From: an uncultured Acetatifactor sp.
GTDB taxonomy: Bacteria > Bacillota > Clostridia > Lachnospirales > Lachnospiraceae
Reading direction: 5' to 3'
NCBI GenBank assembly: GCA_910585615.1
Contig: CAJUFO010000025.1
Location: 1-49,368 of the forward strand
Length of the DNA: 49,368 bases
Both the position numbers and the translations under genes were made by a program. The number at the start of each line of letters is the position of its first letter. Position 1 is the stretch's first letter. The notes beneath the pieces were generated by a model that saw only the letters and a program-made list of their open reading frames with translations, did no database searches and was not told the DNA's origin. This document shows, one piece after another, positions 24,470 to 32,984 of this stretch.

Positions 24470-26296
24470 ATGATACACAACCCCATCCTGAGGGGCTTCC
24501 ATCCGGATCCGTCCATCATCCGGGTAGGAGCGGACTACTATATCGCCACGTCCACCTTCGAGTGGTGGCCGGGCGTGCGCATTCACCATTCCAGAGACCT
24601 TGTCCACTGGAGCCTGATAGAATACCCCCTCACCCGCACATCCCAGCTGGATCTCCGGGGCGTGGGACCTTCCCAGGGAATCTGGGCGCCCTGCCTGACC
24701 TATGACAATGGTGTCTTCTATCTGGTATACACTATTGTCAAAGCCTTTTACTGCAATATGTACGACACGGAGAACTACCTGGTGACGGCGGAGGACATCC
24801 ACGGCCCCTGGTCGGAGCCGGTGGCGCTGAACAATTTCGGCTTCGACCCCTCCCTGTTCCACGATGACGACGGCCGCAAATACATGGTCAGCATGGTGAC
24901 GGACCACAGAGTGCCCAAGAAATACGCAGGCCGCCTGGTGCTGCAGGAGTTCGATGCCGTCGGGCGGCGAATGGTCGGGCCGGTGAGGGACATCTACCGC
25001 GCCGACTGCATCTTCCTGGAGGGGCCGCATATCTTCAAGCGGGACGGCTGGTACTATCTCTTCAGCGCGGATACCGGCACAGGGGAAGCCCATGGACAGA
25101 CCATCCAGAGGGCCAGGGATATCTGGGGGCCCTACGAGATGTACCGGCCCGCGGATGCCTGCAGGCAGGAGGGGGAGGCGTACTCCATCCTGACCTCCCG
25201 CCATCATGAGGACATCCTGCTCCAGAAGGCCGGGCACTGCGACCTGGTGGAGACGCCGGAGGGAGAGTGGTATATGGTGCATCTGTGCGGCAGGGCCTCG
25301 GAGGAGCGGAATCCCCGGGACGCGGAGCGCTTTGCCGGAGCCAGGCGCTACATGCTGGGCCGGGAGACAGCCATCCAGAAGGTGCGCTGGACGGAGGACG
25401 GGTGGCTGGAGCTGGCAGAGGGAGGGAATGTGCCCCGGGAGGAGGTGGAGCCGCCGAAATGCCAGGAGAGGGCAGAAAACAAAGCGGAATGTGCGAAGTG
25501 CCTGGAGAGGACAGAAAGCAAAGGGAAATACGCGGAAGGGCTGGTAGAGGCAGAAAGCAAAGTGGACTGTACAGAAAGGACAGATGTGGCAAAAAGGGCA
25601 GCAGAGACAGCCGGAGAGCCGGACAGTGCAGAACAGAAGCAGCCTCTGCCAGGCGGGGCGCTGGTGCGGGACGATTTCGATGCGCCCACTCTGCATCTGG
25701 ACTACCAGTCCTTGCGGGTTCCCATGGACGAGCGCCACATTTCCCTGACAGAGCGTCCGGGGTGGCTGCGGATGTACGGGCGGAGCGGCCTGGCCTCCCG
25801 GTTCTCCCAGTCCCTCGTTGCCAGGCGGGTGACGGAATACTGCATGGATGCGGAGACCTGTGTGGACTTCGCGCCGGAGGTGTTCAAGCAGATGGCCGGG
25901 GTGATTCTGATGTATGACACGGACAACTACCTGTACCTGCACATCTCCCATGACGAGGACGTGGGAAAATGCATCACCCTGCTGAAAGCGGAGAACAAAA
26001 GGTACGAATACCTGACAGATTATATCCCGATAGAACAAAAACATGATATCGTTCTAAAGCTGTCCCTGCGCGGCACACAGGTGCAGTTTTTCTACGGACT
26101 GCGCGGAGAACCGTTACAGGAAATAGGCCCCACCGTCAATGCCAGCTTCCTGTCGGATGAAGCCTGTAAGGAGGGGTGGTTCACCGGAGCCATGGCGGGA
26201 ATCTGCTGCCAGGATTTGACAGGCTTTGGAAAATATGCGGATTTCGACTGGTTCGAAGTGCGAAGGAAACCACTAAGCTCGAAAGTATCTCGCTAA
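24470..26296 (+). CDS. GH43 beta-xylosidase/alpha-arabinofuranosidase
   Basis: This 608-residue intracellular glycosidase has a five-bladed propeller catalytic domain (about 1-325) with the acidic residues of GH43: Asp13 in FHPDPSI (base), Asp126 in FDPSLFHDDDG (pKa modulator) and Glu184 in EGPHIF (acid). A C-terminal beta-sandwich (about 395-600) follows, as in bifunctional xylosidase/arabinofuranosidases. Between the domains lies a 39-base-unit repeat at residues 330-368 that is not a family feature. No signal peptide, so it acts on imported oligosaccharides, removing xylose or arabinose side chains. GGAGGAA precedes the ATG. First gene of the GH43-GH88-esterase-GH28 series. Confidence 0.9.
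   Translation: MIHNPILRGFHPDPSIIRVGADYYIATSTFEWWPGVRIHHSRDLVHWSLIEYPLTRTSQLDLRGVGPSQGIWAPCLTYDNGVFYLVYTIVKAFYCNMYDTENYLVTAEDIHGPWSEPVALNNFGFDPSLFHDDDGRKYMVSMVTDHRVPKKYAGRLVLQEFDAVGRRMVGPVRDIYRADCIFLEGPHIFKRDGWYYLFSADTGTGEAHGQTIQRARDIWGPYEMYRPADACRQEGEAYSILTSRHHEDILLQKAGHCDLVETPEGEWYMVHLCGRASEERNPRDAERFAGARRYMLGRETAIQKVRWTEDGWLELAEGGNVPREEVEPPKCQERAENKAECAKCLERTESKGKYAEGLVEAESKVDCTERTDVAKRAAETAGEPDSAEQKQPLPGGALVRDDFDAPTLHLDYQSLRVPMDERHISLTERPGWLRMYGRSGLASRFSQSLVARRVTEYCMDAETCVDFAPEVFKQMAGVILMYDTDNYLYLHISHDEDVGKCITLLKAENKRYEYLTDYIPIEQKHDIVLKLSLRGTQVQFFYGLRGEPLQEIGPTVNASFLSDEACKEGWFTGAMAGICCQDLTGFGKYADFDWFEVRRKPLSSKVSR
25457..25573 (+). repeat. In-frame 39-bp tandem repeat within the GH43 gene
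   Basis: Three diverged 39-base units encode KCQERAENKAECA, KCLERTESKGKYA and EGLVEAESKVDCT. The repeat sits in the linker between catalytic and C-terminal domains and keeps the reading frame. Confidence 0.7.
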
Positions 26297-26315
26297 GTGA
26301 TTTCAAGCTTCGCAC

Positions 26316-26342
26316 GGAAGAACGCAAGAGAAGCGTTCTTCC
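26316..26342. repeat. 10-bp perfect hairpin after the GH43 gene
   Basis: GGAAGAACGC and GCGTTCTTCC pair perfectly around AAGAGAA. It lies just after the GH43 stop and directly before the dispersed repeat. No T tract follows, so it may stabilise the upstream mRNA end rather than terminate. Confidence 0.5.
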
Positions 26343-26458
26343 AGTCTTGCACCAATTTATACTGCTTAACGATTTCACTTGTCATGAAACCAGACTGCAT
26401 AACGCTGACTGGTTCAATCACATGATTGCAATAGGCAGTATTCAGCGTTATGCAGTAT
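26343..26458 (+). repeat. Dispersed repeat with 15-bp inverted arms, copy 1
   Basis: A 116-base element between the GH43 and GH88 genes is nearly identical (about 90 percent over 97 bases) to the reverse complement of 46179-46293. It contains a perfect 15-base inverted repeat (26394-26408 and 26442-26456, ACTGCATAACGCTGA) with a 33-base loop. It is open in one frame, but differences between the copies fall mostly at first codon positions, so it does not look coding. Resembles a small palindromic mobile or structural repeat. Confidence 0.75.
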
Positions 26459-26483
26459 ATTTAGAAGGAGGAGCATAAAACAT

Positions 26484-27632
26484 ATGAACAGACAGGAAGG
26501 ATGGGCAGATGCCGTAATAGCGAAGATTCGCGAAAAGATGGCATGGGTCAGCGAGAAGAACAGAGAGAAGATTCCCTACAGAACCGATGGGAACGGAGAC
26601 TATGACGACAGGTCAGATATGTCGAAGCAGTGGCGCATGGACGACGGCCTGAACTGGTGGACCAACGGCTTCTGGGGAGGGATCATGTGGCTCTTATACC
26701 AGGACACGGGAGAGCGGCGCTATGCCGACATTGCCCGGGTCTCGGAACGGAAGATGGAGCAGTGCTTTGCGGATTTCTACGGCCTGCACCACGACGTGGG
26801 CTTTATGTTCGTGCCTACGGCGGTGGCGGATTTCAGGCTCACAGGGAACCCTGATTCCAGAAGAATGGCCCTGCACGCCGCCACCCTTCTGGCGGGCCGG
26901 TTCAACCCCGTGGGGAATTTCATCCGCGCGTGGAACGACCTGGAGGAGGATACCAGAGGCTGGGCCATCATCGACTGCATGTTCAACCTCTCCCTCCTGT
27001 ACTGGGCCAGCGAGGAGACGAAAGACCCCAGGTTCCGTCAGATTGCCACCCTGCACGCGGACACCGTCAGAGAACATTTCGTCCGCCCGGACGGCTCCGT
27101 ATGCCACATCGTGGAATTCGACCCGGAGACCGGGAAGATGGTGAAAAGCCACGGCGGCCAGGGCTATGGGGAGGGTTCCGCCTGGACCAGGGGCCAGGGC
27201 TGGGCACTGTACGGTTTCATGATAAGCTACATCCATACGGGAAGACAGGAATACCTGGATACGGCGAAGCGTGTGGCGGATTACTGTCTGGCGAATATTC
27301 CGGAGAGCGGCATTATCCCCGTGGACTTCCGCCAGCCCCCGGAGCCCGCCTATGAGGATTCCTGCGGGGCCTGCGTGATCGCGGGAGGCCTGCTGGAGCT
27401 GGCCCGGCATCTGTCGGAGGAGCAGCGCGGCAGATATGAAGACGCAGCGGTGAAAATCCTCCGGGCCATAGCGGACGCCCGGGCGGACTTCGGCCGGGGA
27501 TGCGACGCCATCGTCCAGAACTGCAGCGCGGCCTACCATTCCCCGGAGCATCATTTCACCATGAGCTACGCGGACTATTATTTCATAGAAGCCATGTACA
27601 AGGTGAAGGGCGTGGGCAGATTGCTATGGTAA
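26484..27632 (+). CDS. GH88 unsaturated glucuronyl hydrolase
   Basis: This 382-residue alpha/alpha-barrel enzyme hydrolyses the unsaturated uronic acid left at the non-reducing end by polysaccharide lyases. The family residues are present: Asp104 in LHHDVGFMF and Asp164 in WAIIDCMFNL match the two catalytic aspartates, and SAWTRGQGWALYGF forms the substrate pocket. WWTNGFWGG near residue 58 also fits. It has no signal peptide. A GGAGGAG site lies upstream of the ATG at 26484, after the dispersed repeat. It links lyase-generated oligouronides to the uxa pathway. Confidence 0.92.
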   Translation: MNRQEGWADAVIAKIREKMAWVSEKNREKIPYRTDGNGDYDDRSDMSKQWRMDDGLNWWTNGFWGGIMWLLYQDTGERRYADIARVSERKMEQCFADFYGLHHDVGFMFVPTAVADFRLTGNPDSRRMALHAATLLAGRFNPVGNFIRAWNDLEEDTRGWAIIDCMFNLSLLYWASEETKDPRFRQIATLHADTVREHFVRPDGSVCHIVEFDPETGKMVKSHGGQGYGEGSAWTRGQGWALYGFMISYIHTGRQEYLDTAKRVADYCLANIPESGIIPVDFRQPPEPAYEDSCGACVIAGGLLELARHLSEEQRGRYEDAAVKILRAIADARADFGRGCDAIVQNCSAAYHSPEHHFTMSYADYYFIEAMYKVKGVGRLLW

Positions 27633-27677
27633 TCAATCCGAGGCATTCGGCTCTGTTTATGGCATAAGGCTGTACCG

Positions 27678-27704
27678 GGCTGCGCGCCCGTTTTTGGCGC
27701 AGCC
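27678..27704. repeat. Hairpin between GH88 and esterase genes
   Basis: GGCTGCGC and GCGCAGCC form an eight-base stem. The T run (TTTTTG) is in the loop, so this is not a standard terminator; it may reduce read-through or protect mRNA ends. Confidence 0.45.
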
Positions 27705-27729
27705 TGTGTGGGATAAGAAAGGAGAGAGG

Positions 27730-28989
27730 ATGGCAGGAGCGTATTCCTATAAAAGTTTTTTTCGGAATCTATACAGAAATCTGGGACAGGCGTATGCTTT
27801 CCAAGCACAGACACCGGAGGAAGCCGGGCAGTGGCGGCGGGAATTCAGGCAGGCGTTGAGGGAGGCGCTGGGGCTTGACCTGCTGGAAGAGATTGCCGCC
27901 GGATGGAATCAAACGGGAAATGAACACATTGCCACAGGATGGGGACAGGCGGAGAAGGAAGGACAAGCGGAGAACAAAGGACAGGCGGAGAACGAAGGGC
28001 AGACGGAGAAGGAAGGCCGAGGGGAGAGCGGAAACCGGGCCGAAGATTCCTGCCCCTGGCCAGTGGAGCAGCTGGAGCGGGTGGAGGAAGAGGGATATAT
28101 CCGATATAAATTCCTGATGGAGACCCTGCCCCGGGTATTCATGCCCTTCTATATGCTGGTGCCGGAGGCTGCGTCGGCGCAGAAGCCGACCAGGGCCGTG
28201 ATAGCCATCCCTGCCCATGGAGCCAATAAGGATACCGTGGCGGGGGTGCCCACTGGCAGCGCCGTCCGGGAGAAGCTGTCCAGAACCCCCAAGGAAGCAT
28301 ACGGCTTGGCGCTGGTGAAGCGGGGCTACGTGGCCCTGTGCCCGGATCCGCCAGGCTATGGGGAGAGGATTGAACCTCTGCCCACAGAGGCTACGGCATT
28401 TGCCCCACCGAACCCCGAAAACGCCAAGGAAGAGGCGGCATCGGTGCCTGACCCGCTGGGCTGCTCCTGCAAGGATCTGGCCCAGACGGCGGAGGCCTTA
28501 TCCTTAAGCCTGACGGCTCTGGAAATCTGGGATTTGATGCGGCTTGTAGATTTCGCGGCAGGACGGAAAGAAATAGACGAAAAACGAATTGGCTGTATAG
28601 GTTTTTCCGGAGGCGGCCAGTATGCCATGTGGCTGGCGGCAATGGACCAGCGGATTCAGGCGGCAGTGGTCAGCGGGTATGTGCACGGATACTATGACAG
28701 CATCCTGGACGTCCATCTGTGCCCCTGCAACTACGCGCCTAGGCTCTGGCGGCTGGGGGACATCAGCGATATCTGTTCCCTGATTGCTCCCAGGCCCCTG
28801 TTCGTGGAGAACGGGCTGAATGACCCTCTGAACGGATACCGGGGAATCATGGGGCCCAAGGAACAGGTGGACAGAATCAGGAAAGCCTACCGGCTCTACG
28901 GGCAGGAGGGGAAGCTTCTCCATGCCACGCCGGAAGGGGGCCATCAGTGGTACGGGGAATGCTATGAGTTTCTGGACAGGATGCTGTGA
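27730..28989 (+). CDS. Alpha/beta-hydrolase, acetylxylan-esterase-like
   Basis: This 419-residue serine hydrolase of the large acetyl-xylan-esterase-like/Abhydrolase_7 group has nucleophile Ser293 in GFSGGG, Asp365 in GLNDPLNG and His405 in EGGHQWYG, a complete triad. IPAHGANKDTVAG forms the oxyanion region. It would remove acetyl or similar ester groups from pectin or xylan oligosaccharides in the cytoplasm. A five-copy 18-base repeat encoding GQAEKE-like hexapeptides sits at residues 72-101, between the N-terminal helix and the core. The ATG at 27730 follows GGAGAGAGG. Confidence 0.8.
   Translation: MAGAYSYKSFFRNLYRNLGQAYAFQAQTPEEAGQWRREFRQALREALGLDLLEEIAAGWNQTGNEHIATGWGQAEKEGQAENKGQAENEGQTEKEGRGESGNRAEDSCPWPVEQLERVEEEGYIRYKFLMETLPRVFMPFYMLVPEAASAQKPTRAVIAIPAHGANKDTVAGVPTGSAVREKLSRTPKEAYGLALVKRGYVALCPDPPGYGERIEPLPTEATAFAPPNPENAKEEAASVPDPLGCSCKDLAQTAEALSLSLTALEIWDLMRLVDFAAGRKEIDEKRIGCIGFSGGGQYAMWLAAMDQRIQAAVVSGYVHGYYDSILDVHLCPCNYAPRLWRLGDISDICSLIAPRPLFVENGLNDPLNGYRGIMGPKEQVDRIRKAYRLYGQEGKLLHATPEGGHQWYGECYEFLDRML
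27943..28032 (+). repeat. In-frame 18-bp tandem repeat within the esterase gene
   Basis: Five hexapeptide units read GQAEKE, GQAENK, GQAENE, GQTEKE and GRGESG. The 18-base period is regular and the segment is charged and probably disordered. Confidence 0.75.
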
Positions 28990-29014
28990 CGCGGGCCTTT
29001 CCGAGATTTTGCCA

Positions 29015-29059
29015 ACGAGCGGTAGAATCTGTTGCCAGCTTATGGCCTCTGCCGCTCGT
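29015..29059. repeat. Inverted repeat upstream of the GH28 gene
   Basis: ACGAGCGG and CCGCTCGT form an eight-base stem with a 29-base loop in the 190-base gap between the esterase and GH28 genes. Role unknown: a leader hairpin, operator or weak terminator is possible. Confidence 0.35.
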
Positions 29060-29178
29060 AAGGCGGACGGCTAGCCAGGGAAGCTTATGCGCGTATGGGT
29101 ATCGATTAGGGAGAGGGAGTGTGCACCGGCATTTGCCATAAGAGGTGCGGCAGTCCGGAAGAAAGGCAGATTATCTAT

Positions 29179-30570
29179 ATGGAAGAATCTTATGACAACG
29201 AAAGAAGACAGAGCAGTATATTTGAGGTATGCCAGTACGGCGCAAAGGGTGACGGCATCACAAAGGACACATGGGCCATCCAAAGGGCCATTGACGCATG
29301 CGCCCAGGCGGGGGGCGGCACAGTGCTGCTGGCAGGCGGCGTGTTCCTGTCGGGCGGCCTGTACCTGAAATCCAATGTGATGTTGGAGTTGGCGGCATCA
29401 GCCACGCTGCTGGCCAGCGGTGACATAGCGGATTACGGCGAGGACACCCATCACAACCGCTACCGGAACGAGGAGGCTCTGGACAGGTGCTTCCTCTTCG
29501 CGGCGGACGCGGAGAACATCGGCATCCTGGGGCATGGCCAGATAGACGGCAACGCGGAGGCCTTTCCCAATCAGGGAAGCATCTACAGGCCCATGCTGCT
29601 GCGCTTCCTGCGGTGCCGCCATATCTGTCTGGAGAATGTCCGCTTGCACAATGCCGCGGCGTGGACTACGGCCTTCTTGGACAGTACGGACATCCGCGTC
29701 CGGGGCGTGGACATCTGGAACGAGCGCCGATACAACGGGGACGGCCTGGATTTTGACGGATGCAGCCAGGTCTTCGTGTCGGACTGCCGCATCCGGGGCA
29801 CAGACGACAACCTGTGCCTGCAGTCCTCCTCCAAAGTATATCCGGTGGAAGACGTCCATATAGTCAACTGCGAATTTACTTCCCTTTGCGCGGGTATCCG
29901 CATCGGCCTGAAATCCATCGGCAGCATCCGCAATGTTGTGATTTCAAACTGCACCTTCCGGAACGTATGGCGGGAAGGCATCAAGATAGAATGCAGCGAG
30001 GGCGGCAGCATATCCGACATCGTGATTCGGGGGATTGCCATGCGGAATGTGTCCAGGCCGATATGGATTCTTTTGAACAACCGCTTCGAGCCGGAGGATT
30101 ACGGAAGCTCCCTGGAACTGTCCGAGATTCCCGCCATTGGCACGCTGCGAGACGTCCTGATATCCGATATGACGATTACGGATGAAGAGGAGATGGAACA
30201 TGTCCATTACCGCTTTGAGGATGATGTCATGGGGAGTCCCCGCTTCGGCGGCATGCGGATAGATGCCGAGGAGAGGCACCCTATTGAGGACGTGATTATG
30301 AAGAACATCCTCTATACTGCCGTGGGCGGCGTGAAGAAAAGCGAAATCCCCGAAGAGTACCCCAAAGTCCTGGATAGGAAGAAGGATGCGAAAGGAACCT
30401 CCTCGGAAAATTATTATCCAGACTGGAGCCGGGCGGTGTTCCTGGATTGCAGGAATGTCCGGAACCTGATACTGGAGGACTGGATTCTCCACAGGCGCAA
30501 CCCGGACGAGAGGGAGGGCGTGATCGTCGAGGGCTGCAGGGTCATCCGACAGGAGATTTATGAGGCCTGA
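29179..30570 (+). CDS. GH28 polygalacturonase-family enzyme
   Basis: This 463-residue right-handed beta-helix glycosidase has GAKGDGITKDTWAIQ at the N-terminus, the usual GH28 cap. Of the catalytic motifs, NGDGLD (186-191) and DD (209-210) are present, and a RIK-like GIKIE sits at 267-271. The GHG motif is replaced by SLCAG (235-239), so the usual histidine is missing, as in some rhamnogalacturonan-type members. There is no signal peptide, implying cytoplasmic action on imported oligosaccharides. The ATG at 29179 is chosen for its family-like start, with a weak AAAGG site 12 bases upstream. Confidence 0.85.
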   Translation: MEESYDNERRQSSIFEVCQYGAKGDGITKDTWAIQRAIDACAQAGGGTVLLAGGVFLSGGLYLKSNVMLELAASATLLASGDIADYGEDTHHNRYRNEEALDRCFLFAADAENIGILGHGQIDGNAEAFPNQGSIYRPMLLRFLRCRHICLENVRLHNAAAWTTAFLDSTDIRVRGVDIWNERRYNGDGLDFDGCSQVFVSDCRIRGTDDNLCLQSSSKVYPVEDVHIVNCEFTSLCAGIRIGLKSIGSIRNVVISNCTFRNVWREGIKIECSEGGSISDIVIRGIAMRNVSRPIWILLNNRFEPEDYGSSLELSEIPAIGTLRDVLISDMTITDEEEMEHVHYRFEDDVMGSPRFGGMRIDAEERHPIEDVIMKNILYTAVGGVKKSEIPEEYPKVLDRKKDAKGTSSENYYPDWSRAVFLDCRNVRNLILEDWILHRRNPDEREGVIVEGCRVIRQEIYEA

Positions 30571-30640
30571 GGGCCGCGCATTCCTGCAACGGCGGCAATC
30601 ATCCGGCAGGGCATACATGAGACCTGAGGGCCGCGCATGC
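30542..30640 (+). repeat. 57-bp imperfect tandem duplication of the GH28 3' end
   Basis: The last codons of the GH28 gene and following bases (coding VIRQEIYEA, stop) recur 57 bases downstream in altered form (IIRQGIHET, stop). The stretch CTGAGGGCCGCGCAT is identical in both copies. Confidence 0.6.
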
Positions 30641-30717
30641 GGCGTCCTTCGGGGAGCGCTGTCCGGTACAGTTACATTTCATACCGATGATTAACATTTG
30701 AACAACCAAGATAATGA

Positions 30718-30758
30718 GCACCTGGCGATATGAATTTTCATTCTGTCCCAGGTGCTTT
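30718..30758 (+). terminator. Long hairpin between GH28 and the permease operon
   Basis: Outer arms GCACCTGG and CCAGGTGC enclose a second perfect stem, ATGAA TT TTCAT, and are followed by TTTACTTATT. It may terminate the GH28 transcript or act as a leader hairpin for lplB. The T tract is short. Confidence 0.4.
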
Positions 30759-30832
30759 ACTTATTGGATTTCATTCTGTGGAAAAATGTTCTAAAATGAC
30801 CTTATCATTAAAAAAGAAAGAGGGAAAGGTCT

Positions 30833-31795
30833 ATGAAATCTGCTACGAAACAATCCAAAAAGAAAAATGGCGGCGGTTTTCTGGCGGGGCTGGTTTACGA
30901 CATGAAGCACAATCCATATCTGTGTCTCCTGTGCCTGCCGGCGATATTGTGGTTCTGTGTATTTGCCTACAGCCCGTTAGTCTATCTGCTGACCGCGTTC
31001 AAGAAGTATCAGCCTACCCAGGGGCTGTGGGGCAGCGAATGGGTGGGGCTGAAGAACTTCCAGGCGTTCTTCGGCTCGGACGCGTTCTTCCGGGTGACCT
31101 TCAATACCATCTTCCTGAACGCCCTGTTCATCGTGACCTCCATGGTGGTATCCATCTTCATCGCCATCGCCCTGTCGGAGGTGGGCAACAAGATGTTCAA
31201 GAAGGTCACCCAGTCCGTGGTCATCCTGCCCCACTTCATCTCATGGACGGTGATCGCGCTGCTGTGCGAGGCCCTGCTGAAGACCCAGAACGGCTTCATC
31301 AACAACCTCCTGACCTCCATTGGCCTGGAGAAAATCAATTTCTACCAGGATGCCAGCGTATGGCCCGCGCTGCTGGTGTTCCTGCGAATCTGGCAGGGAG
31401 CTGGCTACGGCTCCATCGTGTACCTGGCTACCATCGCCGGGCTGGATCAGGAGATGTTCGAGGCCGCCAGGGTGGACGGGGCCACCAGGGGACAGTGTAT
31501 CCGCTACCTGACCCTGCCGCTGTTAAAGACCACCGCCATCATGCTCTTCATCATGAATATCGGCAAAATCTTCAACGGCGACTTCGGCATGATCTACAAC
31601 CTGGTAGGGACCAACTCCATGCTGTACCGCACCACGGACGTCATCGACACCTATGTGTACCGGATGCTGGTGGAATCCACCAACATCGGCCAGTCCGCGG
31701 CAGTCAGCTTCTACCAGTCCGTCATGGGCTTTATCATCGTCATGGCCACCAATGCCCTGACCAAGAAGCTGGATCCGGATTCCGCGCTGTTCTGA
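30833..31795 (+). CDS. ABC sugar transporter permease, LplB family
   Basis: This 320-residue inner-membrane permease has about six transmembrane helices, beginning YLCLLCLPAILWFCVFAYSP. The EAA loop, EAARVDGATRGQCIRYLTLPLL, contacts the ATPase. It pairs with the second permease and the binding lipoprotein to import oligosaccharides. No ATPase gene is present, so a shared MsmX-type subunit elsewhere in the genome is expected. GAGGGAAAGG precedes the ATG. The gap to the next permease (193 bases) is unusually long for a coupled pair and contains repeats. Confidence 0.92.
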   Translation: MKSATKQSKKKNGGGFLAGLVYDMKHNPYLCLLCLPAILWFCVFAYSPLVYLLTAFKKYQPTQGLWGSEWVGLKNFQAFFGSDAFFRVTFNTIFLNALFIVTSMVVSIFIAIALSEVGNKMFKKVTQSVVILPHFISWTVIALLCEALLKTQNGFINNLLTSIGLEKINFYQDASVWPALLVFLRIWQGAGYGSIVYLATIAGLDQEMFEAARVDGATRGQCIRYLTLPLLKTTAIMLFIMNIGKIFNGDFGMIYNLVGTNSMLYRTTDVIDTYVYRMLVESTNIGQSAAVSFYQSVMGFIIVMATNALTKKLDPDSALF

Positions 31796-31825
31796 GAAAA
31801 TATCGATTACAGCATCTGCTATGCT

Positions 31826-31975
31826 CAAGCCTGGTACTGGATGTGGATGGGCAGATGCGGGACTTAAAACAGCATCTGCCCAGACAGTGCCCGGAAAATT
31901 TACGGACGCATCATTTGGCGGCCGGAAGTTTTCCGCCCAAGCCTGTTACTGGATGGGCAGATGCGGGACTTAAAA
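31826..31975 (+). repeat. Direct repeats with alternative hairpins between the permease genes
   Basis: A segment reading CAAGCCTG ... TGGGCAGATGCGGGACTT recurs (31826-31869 and 31938-31975). Between them GCATCTGCCCA (31872-31882) is complementary to TGGGCAGATGC in both copies (31848-31858 and 31954-31964). Two mutually exclusive 11-base-pair stems are therefore possible. Such a layout could tune expression of the downstream permease, or may simply be a duplication. Confidence 0.6.
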
Positions 31976-31988
31976 TAAGGAGGTCAAA

Positions 31989-32921
31989 ATGGCAAAACAA
32001 ATTTCTGACGAGACATATGCAGCGAAATCAAAGATAAAGATGACCACCGGAGACAAGGTGCTCAACGGCTTCTTCTACCTGTTCATCACCCTGTTCTCCA
32101 TCGCGTGCCTGGTGCCCTTTTTGCTGGTGGTGGCATCCTCACTGACCCAGGAGCAGGCCCTGACGACTTACGGCTATTCCCTGTGGCCCAGGGAGTTCTC
32201 CCTGGATGCCTACAGGCTGGTAACGGTGAGCTCCGACATCCCCCAGGCCTACCTGGTGACCATCTTCATCACCCTGTTCGGCACGTTCCTGTCCATGCTG
32301 TTCACCTGCGCCGTGTCCTACGCCATGAGCGTGAAGAACTTTAAGAGCCGTTCCGCCCTGGCGCTGTTCATTTACTTCACCATGCTCTTCAACGGCGGCC
32401 TGGTGGCCAACTACCTGCTAATCACCAAGACTTTGACTCTGCAGAACACCATCTGGGTGCTGATTTTCCCTGCCATCTGCAACGCCTGGAACATTCTGCT
32501 GATGCGTAATTTCTTCAACGGGATTCCGGATTCCCTGGCGGAGTCGGCGAAGATAGACGGGGCCAATGACATCATCATTTTGTTCAAGATTATCATCCCC
32601 ATCTCCCTGCCAGGGATAGCCACCATAGGTCTGTTCTATGCCTTGAGCTACTGGAATGAGTGGTACAAATGCCTGTTGTACATCGACTCCAACCACGGCC
32701 AGTATTACACCCTGCAGTACCTGATCCAGAGGATTCTGCGGCAGGTGAACTACGCGGCCAGCCAGCCCGCCGAAGCCGTGGGCCTGAATTCCGTGTCCCT
32801 GCCTACCTACGCCTACCGCATGGCCACCATCGTGGTCTCCACGGGGCCGATTATCCTACTCTATCCTTTCCTGCAGAAATATTTCGTGCAGGGCCTGACG
32901 GTGGGATCCGTGAAAGGATGA
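31989..32921 (+). CDS. ABC sugar transporter permease, LplC/YtcP family
   Basis: This 310-residue permease is the partner of the upstream LplB-type protein. It starts after AAGGAGG and has an early helix, FFYLFITLFSIACLVPFLLVV. The EAA-type loop reads ESAKIDGANDIIILFKIIIPIS, and the family C-terminus is PFLQKYFVQGLTVGSVKG. The two permeases form the membrane channel for oligosaccharide import. The stop is followed by a convergent AraC-sensor gene. Confidence 0.93.
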   Translation: MAKQISDETYAAKSKIKMTTGDKVLNGFFYLFITLFSIACLVPFLLVVASSLTQEQALTTYGYSLWPREFSLDAYRLVTVSSDIPQAYLVTIFITLFGTFLSMLFTCAVSYAMSVKNFKSRSALALFIYFTMLFNGGLVANYLLITKTLTLQNTIWVLIFPAICNAWNILLMRNFFNGIPDSLAESAKIDGANDIIILFKIIIPISLPGIATIGLFYALSYWNEWYKCLLYIDSNHGQYYTLQYLIQRILRQVNYAASQPAEAVGLNSVSLPTYAYRMATIVVSTGPIILLYPFLQKYFVQGLTVGSVKG

Positions 32922-32953
32922 CTGGATTGCAAATGCAATTGAAAGAAAACGTT

Positions 32954-32984
32954 AGGAAAGCTCTGGGAAATCAGGGCTTTTCCT
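32954..32984. terminator. Bidirectional terminator-like hairpin
   Basis: A stem of about 12 pairs with a bulge and a wobble pair (arms AGGAAAGCTCTG and CAGGGCTTTTCCT) lies between the convergent permease and AraC-sensor genes and overlaps the last codons of the latter. Neither side has a long T tract (minus side reads AACGTTTTC). Confidence 0.5.

Noticed and set aside
26176..26478. Possible 100-residue protein over the dispersed repeat
   Set aside because: It begins inside the GH43 gene in another frame. The two copies of the repeat differ mostly at first codon positions, so no protein is being conserved.
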